From Burkholderiaceae bacterium (GTDB lineage: Bacteria > Pseudomonadota > Gammaproteobacteria > Burkholderiales > Burkholderiaceae): a stretch of 9,782 nucleotides of DNA. A program made the translations under genes and the position numbers. The stretch covers positions 1 through 9,782 of the forward strand of contig JAKONS010000337.1 of the NCBI GenBank assembly GCA_022701845.1, in the 5' to 3' direction. The notes under the pieces are model-generated. The model searched no databases, had not been told where the DNA came from, and worked only from the letters and a program-made list of their open reading frames with translations. Positions 1-6,258 of the stretch are shown here, in pieces (the stretch's first letter is position 1; every line of letters begins with the position of its first letter).

Positions 1-642
1 CTGGCCGCGCTGATGGAGCCGCTGTGCGTGGGCGACAACGCCGCCGCCGTCGGCGCGGTGACCGCCGGCGACACGGTGCTGGTGCTGGGCCCCGGCACCA
101 TCGGCCAGGCGATCGCCCGGGCCGCCGCCTGGCGCGGTGCCACCACGGTGGTGGTGGTGGGCCTGCACGACACCGCCCGCCTGGCCACCGCGCTGCAGGT
201 GGGTGCCACCCACACGATCGACCTGGCGCAGCAGCCCGACCTCACCGCGGCCTTCCTGCAGGCCACCGGCGGCCGGCAGGCCGATGTGGTGCTGGAGGCC
301 ACCGGGCATCCGGCCAGCATCGGCCAGGGCCTGGCGGTGTTGCGCAAGGACGGGGTGGTGGTGACCGCCGGCATCCATGCGCAGCCGGCCTCCATCGACC
401 TCACCGCGCTGGTGCGCAACCGCCAGCAGATCCGCGGCGCCCACGCCTCCACCCGCGGCAGCTGGGAGACCATGGCGCGGCGGCTGCACCAGACGCCCGA
501 GGCGGTGCGGCCCTTCGTGTCGCGGGTGATGGGATTGGACCGCGCCATCGAGGGCTTCGAGCAGTCGAAGGCGCGCCATGTTTCCAAGGTGGTGCTGCAG
601 CCGTGCGCACCGGCAGAGGCGGCCGAGGCAGGCGCCGCATGA
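1..642 (+). CDS. Zinc-type (MDR) alcohol dehydrogenase, C-terminal part (5' end outside window)
   Basis: The reading frame is open from the first base, so the gene starts upstream; about 213 residues are visible, against roughly 340-370 for the family. The visible part opens with an ALMEPLCVG stretch, which in medium-chain dehydrogenases lies just before the nucleotide-binding domain, and the Glu in it matches the conserved Glu near the catalytic zinc. A Rossmann GPGTIG motif (visible residues 30-35) follows, then the usual alternating beta-alpha pattern and a C-terminal segment ending in SKVVLQP, typical of sorbitol/threonine-dehydrogenase-like members. It should oxidise an alcohol or hydroxy group with NAD(P)+ in the cytoplasm. 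The N-terminal GroES-like catalytic domain and its zinc ligands are not visible, so zinc dependence and substrate are inferred. The stop overlaps the next start (ATGA), suggesting translational coupling with the hydratase and a shared pathway. Confidence 0.88.
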   Translation: MAALMEPLCVGDNAAAVGAVTAGDTVLVLGPGTIGQAIARAAAWRGATTVVVVGLHDTARLATALQVGATHTIDLAQQPDLTAAFLQATGGRQADVVLEATGHPASIGQGLAVLRKDGVVVTAGIHAQPASIDLTALVRNRQQIRGAHASTRGSWETMARRLHQTPEAVRPFVSRVMGLDRAIEGFEQSKARHVSKVVLQPCAPAEAAEAGAA

Positions 643-1430
643 GCGCCGATACCCCCGACCCGGTGGTGCGCTACGAGGTGCGCGACGGCCACACCGCCCT
701 GGTCACCCTGAACCGGCCCGCTGCCCGCAACGCCATCGACGGCGCGGTGGCGGCCGCGCTGGAGGCCGTGGTCGACGCCACCGAGGCCGACCCCGACATC
801 CGCGCGGTGGTGCTGGCCAGCAGCCATGCCGAGGTGTTCTCGGCCGGCGCCGACCTGAAGGAGATCGCCGCAGGCCGCCGCGCCAGCCTGCGCACCGAGC
901 GCGGCGGGTTCGCCGGCCTGGTGTTCGCCCGGCGCGACAAGCCCTGGATCGCGGCGGTGGACGGCAAGGCGCTGGCCGGCGGCTGCGAGCTGGTGCTGGC
1001 GTGCGACATGGTGGTGGCCTCCAGCGCGGCTTCCTTCGGCCTGCCGGAGGTGCTGCGCGGATTGATCGCGGCGGCCGGCGGCCTGTACCGGCTGCCGCGC
1101 GCGCTGCCACCCAACATCGCGCTGGAGCTGATCGCCACCGCGCTGCCGATCGATGCCGCCCGCGCCCACCATTTCGGCTTCGTCAACCGGCTCACCGCGC
1201 CGGGCGGCGCGCTCGACGAAGCGCTGGCGCTGGCCCGGCAGATCGGCGCCAACGCACCGGTGGCGGTGCGCGAGAGCCTGCGGGTGGCGCGTGCCGCGCT
1301 CGACCGCATCGAGCCCGAGCTGCGCCAGCGCAGCGCCGAGGGCATGGCGGTGGTGGCCGCCAGCGCCGACTACCAGGAAGGCCCGCGCGCCTTCATCGAG
1401 AAACGCGCGCCGCGCTGTACCGGGCGCTGA
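639..1430 (+). CDS. Enoyl-CoA hydratase/isomerase family protein (crotonase)
   Basis: A 263-residue protein of normal crotonase length. The family landmarks are in order: LNRPAARNAI near residues 24-33, the oxyanion-hole segment SAGADLKEI (68-76), GKALAGGCELVLACD (109-123) and LPEVLRGL (135-142). The two glutamates that act as acid/base in true hydratases are present (E117 and E137), so hydration of a trans-2-enoyl-CoA to the (S)-3-hydroxyacyl-CoA is plausible; other crotonase chemistries cannot be excluded. The C-terminus (FIEKRAPRCTGR) is also typical. The ATG at 639 overlaps the dehydrogenase stop by 4 bp, with GAGG at 625-628 as a modest ribosome site. Together the pair would support a beta-oxidation-like step in acyl-CoA catabolism. 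It is cytoplasmic, with no signal or membrane segment. The chain length of the substrate is unknown. Confidence 0.93.
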   Translation: MSADTPDPVVRYEVRDGHTALVTLNRPAARNAIDGAVAAALEAVVDATEADPDIRAVVLASSHAEVFSAGADLKEIAAGRRASLRTERGGFAGLVFARRDKPWIAAVDGKALAGGCELVLACDMVVASSAASFGLPEVLRGLIAAAGGLYRLPRALPPNIALELIATALPIDAARAHHFGFVNRLTAPGGALDEALALARQIGANAPVAVRESLRVARAALDRIEPELRQRSAEGMAVVAASADYQEGPRAFIEKRAPRCTGR

Positions 1431-1436
1431 CCGCCC

Positions 1437-1465
1437 TGCCCGCTCTGCCCTGCCCTGCCCTGCCC
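1437..1465. repeat. TGCCC pentanucleotide repeat in the convergent gap; G-quadruplex-capable on the minus strand
   Basis: The 37 bp between two converging genes contains four uninterrupted TGCCC units (1446-1465) and a fifth at 1437-1441, separated by GCTC. On the minus strand this gives six GGG runs with mostly 2-nt spacers, starting three bases after the TAG stop of the lactonase-like gene. The pattern fits the general G3-N1-7 quadruplex rule. Folding and function are inferred. There is no intrinsic terminator with a T-run here. Confidence 0.6.
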
Positions 1466-1467
1466 GG

Positions 1468-2400
1468 CTACAGGTTCAGGAAATTGAGCGGCAGCCCCGG
1501 CCGCGGCCATTCGGTGGCCACCAGCCGGCCGCTGCTCGACAGGGTGACGTAGGCGGTGCGTAGGTCCGGCCCGCCGAAGCAGAGGTTGGTGGTCATGGTG
1601 TCGGGCATCGGCACATGCGTGCTGCCGCTGCCGTCCGGCGCCATCACCGTGATGCCGCCGTTCGACAGCGTGGCCACGCAGATGTTGCCGGCGCTGTCGA
1701 GGGCCAGCGAATCCAGGTTCTGGTAGCCCGGCAGGCCCTGCACCAGCCGCCCGCCGTGGGGCGAATGCGGCCAGGGCTGGCGCACGATCTCGCCCGGCCC
1801 GCTCAGGTCGAAGGCCCAGACGCGGCCGGTGAAGGTCTCGGCCACGTACAGCACGCGCTCGTCCGCCGACAGGGCCACGCCGTTGGGCGACCACATCGGA
1901 AACACCACCTCGCGGATCGCCGATCCGTCGGCCCGGGCGTAGTGGACGCTGCCGCGGTCGACATCGCGCGCCCGGGTCTTGCCGTGGTCGGTGAACCAGA
2001 AGCCGCCCTGCCGGTCGAACACCAGGTCGTTCGGGCCGCACAGGGGACCGGCGTCGCTGCGCTCGTAGAGGCGCTCCACCCGGCCGGTGGCCAGGTCGAC
2101 CGTCTCGATCCAGCCGCCGGCGTAGTCGTCGGCCTGGCCGATCGGCCGGATGCCGTGCTCGGCGCTCTCGTGCCACTTGAAGCCGCCGTTGTTGCAGATA
2201 TAGACCTTGCCGTCGGGGCCGATGGCCGCGCCGTTGGGGCCGCCCTGCAGCTGCACGATGCGCTCGACCCGGCCGTCGGCGCCGACGCGGGTCAGGGTCT
2301 TGCCCTCGATCTCGACCAGCAGCAGCGAGCCGTCGGGCAGGGCGACCGGGCCTTCGGGGAAACGCAGGCCGGCGGCGATCTCGCGGAGGGGGGATGTCAT
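1468..2400 (-). CDS. SMP-30/gluconolactonase/LRE-family protein (predicted lactonase-type beta-propeller)
   Basis: A 310-residue protein with the SMP-30/regucalcin pattern: RFPEGPV near the N-terminus, repeated 'PDG-x-hydrophobic' blades, CGPNDLVFD, WFTDHG, SPNGVALS, LYVAETF and NLDSLALD. The four residues expected to hold the catalytic metal are all in place (E16, N124, N173, D230). The fold is a six-bladed propeller, and characterised members hydrolyse sugar lactones or other esters with a divalent cation. The natural substrate here is unknown. There is no signal peptide, so it is probably cytoplasmic. The ATG at 2400-2398 overlaps the stop of the ThDP enzyme by 4 bp (ATGA), with GGAG 10 nt upstream (2411-2414). 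The two genes are therefore one transcription unit, and the lactonase may open a cyclic product or substrate of the same route. Confidence 0.92.
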   Translation of the reverse strand: MTSPLREIAAGLRFPEGPVALPDGSLLLVEIEGKTLTRVGADGRVERIVQLQGGPNGAAIGPDGKVYICNNGGFKWHESAEHGIRPIGQADDYAGGWIETVDLATGRVERLYERSDAGPLCGPNDLVFDRQGGFWFTDHGKTRARDVDRGSVHYARADGSAIREVVFPMWSPNGVALSADERVLYVAETFTGRVWAFDLSGPGEIVRQPWPHSPHGGRLVQGLPGYQNLDSLALDSAGNICVATLSNGGITVMAPDGSGSTHVPMPDTMTTNLCFGGPDLRTAYVTLSSSGRLVATEWPRPGLPLNFLNL

Positions 2401-4181
2401 GGCGTGGGCACTCCGTCGTCGCGGGTGGTGGGGAGGGGGGTGGTGGCCGCTTCGGCGGCGGTGTCGGGCTGCAGCTGCGCCAACGGCGAGGTCAGGCCGT
2501 CGAAGGCCATGGACAGCGAGGTCATCACGTCGATCACCGTGGGCCGGTCGGCGCGCACCGCCTCGGCCAGCGCCGGGCCGAGTTGCGACGGCTCGGTCAC
2601 CCGCACCCCGTGGCAGCCCATGCCGCGCGCGATGGCGCCGTGGTCGAAATCGGCCAGGGTGGTGGCGAAGGGCCCGCGCGAATGCAGCGACCAGCCCAGC
2701 GCCAGGTTGTTGAAGATCACCACCACGATCGGCAGCGACTGCTCCACCGCGGTCATCAGGCCGTTCATCGTCATGGCGAAACCGCCGTCGCCCACCACCG
2801 CCACCACGGTGCGCCCGGGGTGCACCAGCTTGGCCGCCAGCGCCGCCGGTATGCCGAAGCCCATCGGCCCGGCGCCGGCGGCCTGCAGGAAGGCGCCAGC
2901 CGAGCGGGTCTGGTAGCAGTGGGTCATGAAGATGCGGTTCTCGCCGGCATCGCAGGTGATCATCACGTCCTCCGGCAGATGCCGCATCAGCTCGGCCACG
3001 ATGCGCTGCGGCATCAGCGGCGCGGCCTCCGAGCGGTAGTGTTCGTTGTCGAAATGGCCGTACCGCGCGCGGTGCGCCGCCACCCGGCCGACGCCGTCGA
3101 ACGGCGTGCCGTCGCCGAGGGCCGCGCGCATCTGGTCGAGCACCGCGCCGGCATCGCCCAGCAGCACGTGTTCGGCCGGGAAGGTCCAGGAGGCGTTGCG
3201 CGTCTCGACATCGATCTGCAGGAAGGTCTGGCGCTCCGGGTCGAGCAGCAGCGGGCTTTCGCGGGCGGTGTCGGAGGCGGTGAGCTTGGAGCCCACCACC
3301 AGTACCAGGTCGGACTCGGCCACGCAGGCGTTGGCGCCGTCGGTGCCGAAGGTGCCGAACACGCCCAGCGCCAGCGGATGGGTCTCGGCCAGCACGCCCT
3401 TGCCGGAGGGCGTGGTCACCACCGGCAGCCCGGCTGCTTCGGCGAAGGCCTGCAGCGCCCGGTAGGCGGCCGACAGGCGCACGCCGTTGCCCGCCACGAT
3501 CACCGGCCGGCGCGCGGCGCGCAGCGCGGCCACTGCACGCGCCACCGCGGCGGCATCCGCCGGCGGTGGCGGCGGCGGCAGGTAGTGGCGGGTGGGATAG
3601 AGGCGCGGCTCGGAGTCGGGGCCGACCTCGCCGCTCAGCGCCTGCAGGCCGAAGATCACCGCCACCGGCCCCGGCTGGCCGCTCAGCGCGTGCTTGATGG
3701 CCAGCTGGGTGGCCTGCACCGCGGCGGTCGGCTCGTGCACCGCGAACACCTGCTTGACCACGCCGCCGAAGGCCTGGCGCGCATCCCAGTTGCCGTATTC
3801 GCCGGTGCCCGACTGGTAGGGGGCATGCAGACCGAACGGCGGGGTGTCGCTGAAGTCGGTCAGCAGCAGCATCGGCGAGCTCGACAGGCGCGCCTCGATG
3901 GTGCCCACCAGCCCGTTGCCCAGCACCCACGGCCCCTGCCCCAGCACGACGCCCGGCTTGCGGGTCAGGCGGCCGTAGACCTCGGCCATCACCGCGGCCA
4001 GCGATTCCTCCCGGACCAACACGGTGCGGATGGTGGACTGGCGCTGCTCCAGCGCGCCGAATATCCGCCCGGTATGGCCGCCGGAGATGCCGAAGACCGC
4101 GTCGATGCCGGCCTCCTCCAGCACGCCGGCGATGAGTTCCGGGCTGGGCCGGGGGGTGGTGAGGGTGCGGTGGATGGTCAT
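2397..4181 (-). CDS. Thiamine-diphosphate-dependent enzyme, acetolactate synthase/decarboxylase-like
   Basis: A 594-residue protein from the ATG at 4181, with the three-domain layout of the POX/ALS superfamily. The N-terminal PYR domain (about 10-185) carries VREESLAAVMAEVYGR, where E59 aligns with the glutamate that activates ThDP. A central domain (about 210-355) contains RRPVIVAGNG, VVGSKL and FLQIDVE. The C-terminal PP domain (about 385-555) has the ThDP/Mg motif GDG at 464-466 followed by NN at 491-492. All cofactor residues are intact, so it should be active on a 2-oxo acid or related C-C bond (decarboxylation, carboligation or lysis). The His usually before the catalytic Glu (HE) is Glu here, and the substrate cannot be assigned. 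A run of six prolines (202-207) links the first two domains, and about 30 low-complexity residues end the protein. Start uncertain: GTG at 4205 has a better ribosome site (AGAGGGG, 4219-4213, 7-nt spacer), whereas ATG 4181 has none. Confidence 0.9.
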   Translation of the reverse strand: MTIHRTLTTPRPSPELIAGVLEEAGIDAVFGISGGHTGRIFGALEQRQSTIRTVLVREESLAAVMAEVYGRLTRKPGVVLGQGPWVLGNGLVGTIEARLSSSPMLLLTDFSDTPPFGLHAPYQSGTGEYGNWDARQAFGGVVKQVFAVHEPTAAVQATQLAIKHALSGQPGPVAVIFGLQALSGEVGPDSEPRLYPTRHYLPPPPPPADAAAVARAVAALRAARRPVIVAGNGVRLSAAYRALQAFAEAAGLPVVTTPSGKGVLAETHPLALGVFGTFGTDGANACVAESDLVLVVGSKLTASDTARESPLLLDPERQTFLQIDVETRNASWTFPAEHVLLGDAGAVLDQMRAALGDGTPFDGVGRVAAHRARYGHFDNEHYRSEAAPLMPQRIVAELMRHLPEDVMITCDAGENRIFMTHCYQTRSAGAFLQAAGAGPMGFGIPAALAAKLVHPGRTVVAVVGDGGFAMTMNGLMTAVEQSLPIVVVIFNNLALGWSLHSRGPFATTLADFDHGAIARGMGCHGVRVTEPSQLGPALAEAVRADRPTVIDVMTSLSMAFDGLTSPLAQLQPDTAAEAATTPLPTTRDDGVPTP

Positions 4182-4204
4182 GTCGGATGGGTTCGGTGGT
4201 GGCA

Positions 4205-4233
4205 CGGTGTTGCCCCTCTTGACAGGACGGGGC
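4205..4233 (-). promoter_or_regulatory. Leader of the ThDP-enzyme gene: GTG start with ribosome site inside a GCCCC/GGGGC stem
   Basis: On the minus strand, AGAGGGG (4219-4213) lies 7 nt before an in-frame GTG (4205-4203) and is the best ribosome-binding site for this gene. The GGGG part can pair with an upstream CCCC: stem GCCCC (4233-4229) with GGGGC (4216-4212) and a 12-nt loop. That would partly hide the ribosome site. The complementarity is seen directly; regulation is inferred. Confidence 0.35.
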
Positions 4234-4248
4234 GCGAGCCAATTCAAT
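4219..4248 (+). promoter_or_regulatory. Candidate sigma-70-type promoter for the liv operon
   Basis: TTGACA (4219-4224) is a perfect -35 consensus. It is followed after 18 bp by TTCAAT (4243-4248), a 4/6 match to the -10. Transcription would start near 4255, inside the AT-rich island and about 80 nt before livH. The -10 is weak, which would suit an activated or repressed promoter. A more AT-rich -10-like TATAAAAT (4262-4269) is present but has no -35 at a suitable distance. Confidence 0.35.
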
Positions 4249-4258
4249 ACATCCTGTA
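4248..4258. promoter_or_regulatory. Candidate operator: TACA-N3-TGTA dyad
   Basis: An inverted repeat TACA-TCC-TGTA lies at the edge of the AT-rich island, abutting the candidate -10 and covering the predicted start of transcription. Outside the core, a 4246/4260 A-T pair also matches. Dyads of this type are commonly bound by GntR- or TetR-type repressors, but the half-sites are short and no regulator is encoded in this window, so the factor is unknown. Confidence 0.35.
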
Positions 4259-4277
4259 GTTTATAAAATATTAATTA

Positions 4278-4322
4278 GAGACCCATGCGGCGAAACCCGC
4301 ACCCGCCACCGGTCTCGGAGAC
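4278..4322 (+). promoter_or_regulatory. Potentially structured 5' leader of livH
   Basis: Two nested perfect stems can form in the leader. The outer is GAGACC (4278-4283) with GGTCTC (4311-4316). The inner is TGCGG (4286-4290) with CCGCA (4297-4301) around the loop CGAAAC. The GTCTC strand is also followed, after one base, by GAGAC (4318-4322), making an 11-bp DNA palindrome GTCTC-G-GAGAC. The structure ends 14 nt before the livH ATG. No T-run follows, so it is not an ordinary terminator. It could be an RNA stem-loop near the ribosome entry site or a protein-binding dyad; both are inference. Confidence 0.4.
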
Positions 4323-4336
4323 AACGCCTTTCCGCC

Positions 4337-5221
4337 ATGCAGGTATTCATCCAACTCATCGTCTCGGGCATCCTGCTCGGCGGCGTCTACGCCCTCTGCG
4401 CGCTCGGGCTCAACCTCATCTTCGGCGTGGCGAAGGTGGTGAATTTCGCGCACGGCGAATTCCTGATGCTGGGCATGTACGCCGGCTACTGGTTGATGCG
4501 CAGCACCGGCCTCAACCCGTACTTCGGCGCGCCGCTGATCGGGGCCGCCTTCTTCGTGCTGGGCATGCTGTTCTATTGGTGCCTGATGCGCTTCACCATC
4601 TACAAGCCGGAGATGACGCAGGTCTTCGCCACCCTCGGCCTGGGCATCGCGCTGCAGAACCTGGCGCTGCTGCTGTGGAGCGCCGACTACCGCACGGTGC
4701 AGGTGATGCCGGCCGGCGCCGAGTCGGTCGAGCTGATGGGCATCACCGTCAGCGCCAACCGGCTGGTGGCCTTCTGTTTCGCGGCGGCCATCCTGGCGGG
4801 CGTGGTGGTGTTCCTGCGCGCCACTTTCCTCGGCCGGGCCATCGAGGCGGTGTCGCAGGACATCTCCGCGGCCCGGCTGATGGGGATCGATCCGGGGCGC
4901 ATCTTTTTGATCACCTTCGGCCTGGGCATCGGCCTGACCGGCATCGCCGGCTCGGTGCTGGTGCCGAGCTTCTACGCCTTCCCCTCGGTGGGCACCTTCT
5001 TCGTGCTGGTGGCCTTCGTGGTGGTGGTGCTGGGCGGGCTGGCCAGCCTGCCGGGCACGGTCATCGGCGGGCTGGTGCTGGGGGTGGTGGAGTCGATCAC
5101 CGGTTTCTTCAGCCCCGACCTGAAGGAGGCGACGCATTTCGTGCTGCTGATCCTGCTGCTGGCGGTGCGCCCGCATGGCTTGTTCGGTGTCCGCGGCGCC
5201 GAGAAGGAGGCTCTCAAATGA
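4337..5221 (+). CDS. livH: Branched-chain amino acid-type ABC transporter permease, LivH family
   Basis: A 294-residue, very hydrophobic inner-membrane protein with about eight likely membrane segments. It begins with the LivH hallmark GGVYALCALGLNLIFGV, then KVVNFAHGEFLMLG (about residues 34-47). A cytoplasmic coupling-loop segment (RAIEAVSQDISAARLMGID) contacts the ATPases in this family, and LGGLASLPGTVIGGLVLG and RPHGLFG lie near the end. It forms the channel together with LivM. The ATG at 4337 fits the usual N-terminus; the nearest purine-rich ribosome-like site (GGAG, 4317-4320) is 16 nt away, which is unusually far, so initiation may be weak or depend on leader structure. It is the first gene of the importer operon. 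Relatives carry branched-chain amino acids, amides, urea or aromatic acids, so the name does not fix the substrate. Confidence 0.95.
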   Translation: MQVFIQLIVSGILLGGVYALCALGLNLIFGVAKVVNFAHGEFLMLGMYAGYWLMRSTGLNPYFGAPLIGAAFFVLGMLFYWCLMRFTIYKPEMTQVFATLGLGIALQNLALLLWSADYRTVQVMPAGAESVELMGITVSANRLVAFCFAAAILAGVVVFLRATFLGRAIEAVSQDISAARLMGIDPGRIFLITFGLGIGLTGIAGSVLVPSFYAFPSVGTFFVLVAFVVVVLGGLASLPGTVIGGLVLGVVESITGFFSPDLKEATHFVLLILLLAVRPHGLFGVRGAEKEALK

Positions 5222-6258
5222 CAGCGTTGTCACGGCTGCTGGTGGTGCACCGCAGCGATTTCGTCTGGGCCGCCGCGTTGGTGGCGGTGGTGGTCGGCGG
5301 CGCGCTGGTGCCGTCGAACGACTACTACCTCAACCTGCTGGTGCTCACCCTGCTGTACGCCGGACTGGCCTCGGCATGGAACATCGTCGGCGGCATGGCC
5401 GGGCAGTTCTCGCTCGGGCACACCGCCTTCTTCGGCATCGGCGCATACACCTCGACCATCCTCAACAACTATGCCGGGGTGAGCCCCTGGCTGGGCATGC
5501 TGGCCGGGGCGGTGTTCAGCATCGTGATGGTGGTGATCATCGCGTTCCCCACCTTCCGCATGCGCGGGGTGTTCTTCGCGATGGCCACGCTGGCCTTCGG
5601 CGAGACGGTGCGCATCCTGCTGATCTATTCGCGCAAGTTCGTCGACCTGCCCTACGGCATGAGCATCGACTTCAAGCCCGGCCTGGCGCGCATGGTGTTC
5701 TCCGACCGCGCCAGCTATGTGTGGCTGGCCGGCGGCTACCTGGCGCTGGTGCTGGTGGCGGCCTTCCTGCTGTCGCGCAGCTACACCGGCTTCTACCTGC
5801 GCGCCATCCGCGACAACGAGGACGCGGCCGACGCGGCCGGCGTGCCGGTGCGGCGCTACAAGCTGCTGGCGCTGGTGGTGAGCGCGGCCTGCACCTCGGT
5901 CGGCGGCACGCTGATGGCGCAGTACGTGATGTACATCGAGCCCGGCACCGTATTCACCATCGCCTTCTCGGTCGACCTGGCGCTGATGGCCATCCTGGGC
6001 GGCGTCGGCACCCTGGCCGGGCCGGTGCTGGGCGCGGCCATCGCCCTGCCCTTCCGCGAGTTCCTGGTGGAGGCGTTCGGCACCTCGGCCTCGGGCACCC
6101 ATCTGCTGGTGTACGGCCTGCTGCTGGTGGTGATCGTGGTGCTGCTGCCGCAGGGCATGCTGGGCGGCTGGCACAGCCTGCGGCAGCGCATCGGGCGGCG
6201 CGGCCGGCGCGAGGACGCGGCCCGGCAGGCGGCCGACGCACAGGCGGGAGGCCGCTGA
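5218..6258 (+). CDS. livM: Branched-chain amino acid-type ABC transporter permease, LivM family
   Basis: A 346-residue inner-membrane permease with about eight to ten hydrophobic segments. LivM landmarks are AWNIVGGMAGQFSLGHTAFF followed by GIGAYTS, the coupling-loop motif RAIRDNEDAADAAGVPVRRYKL, and LGGVGTLAGPVLGA. It pairs with LivH to make the translocation path. The last 20 or so residues form a charged, Arg/Ala-rich cytoplasmic tail (RRGRREDAARQAADAQAGGR), a little longer than needed for the fold. The start is well fixed: ATG overlaps the livH stop (ATGA), and a perfect AAGGAGG at 5204-5210 sits 7 nt upstream, the strongest ribosome site in the window. Translation of the second permease is therefore likely coupled to the first but can also start efficiently itself. 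Confidence 0.95.
   Translation: MTALSRLLVVHRSDFVWAAALVAVVVGGALVPSNDYYLNLLVLTLLYAGLASAWNIVGGMAGQFSLGHTAFFGIGAYTSTILNNYAGVSPWLGMLAGAVFSIVMVVIIAFPTFRMRGVFFAMATLAFGETVRILLIYSRKFVDLPYGMSIDFKPGLARMVFSDRASYVWLAGGYLALVLVAAFLLSRSYTGFYLRAIRDNEDAADAAGVPVRRYKLLALVVSAACTSVGGTLMAQYVMYIEPGTVFTIAFSVDLALMAILGGVGTLAGPVLGAAIALPFREFLVEAFGTSASGTHLLVYGLLLVVIVVLLPQGMLGGWHSLRQRIGRRGRREDAARQAADAQAGGR

Larger units (their letters stand above)
4182..4336. promoter_or_regulatory. Divergent control region between the ThDP-enzyme operon and the liv operon
   Basis: A 155 bp gap between divergent starts, and the only substantial intergenic region in the window. It contains a sharp AT-rich island (about 4241-4279) in otherwise roughly 70% GC DNA, which is where promoters for both directions would be expected. 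It also holds an 11-bp dyad, a perfect TTGACA hexamer and the livH leader, each entered separately. Shared control of the two operons is inferred from geometry. No leftward promoter matches sigma-70 well: a TATAAA exists on the minus strand at 4265-4260 but has no recognisable -35. Confidence 0.75.

Noticed and set aside
1422..1436. GGGCG-ctgac-CGCCC hairpin at the end of the crotonase gene, as an intrinsic terminator
   Set aside because: The stem is only 5 bp, overlaps the stop codon and has no T-run after it; such short GC stems are common by chance here.
2394..4259. A 621-codon open frame on the plus strand, antisense to the ThDP enzyme gene
   Set aside because: Its translation is rich in His, Arg, Gly and Gln with no recognisable domain. 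Long antisense open frames are expected in ~70% GC coding DNA, and the opposite strand has clear catalytic motifs.
4262..4269. TATAAAAT as the main -10 box of the liv promoter
   Set aside because: It resembles a -10, but nothing like a -35 lies 16-18 bp upstream, so it was not called as a promoter by itself.
4271..5233. A 320-codon minus-strand open frame opposite livH
   Set aside because: Gln/His/Arg-rich composition without a domain, covering a canonical LivH gene; it also runs through the divergent control region.
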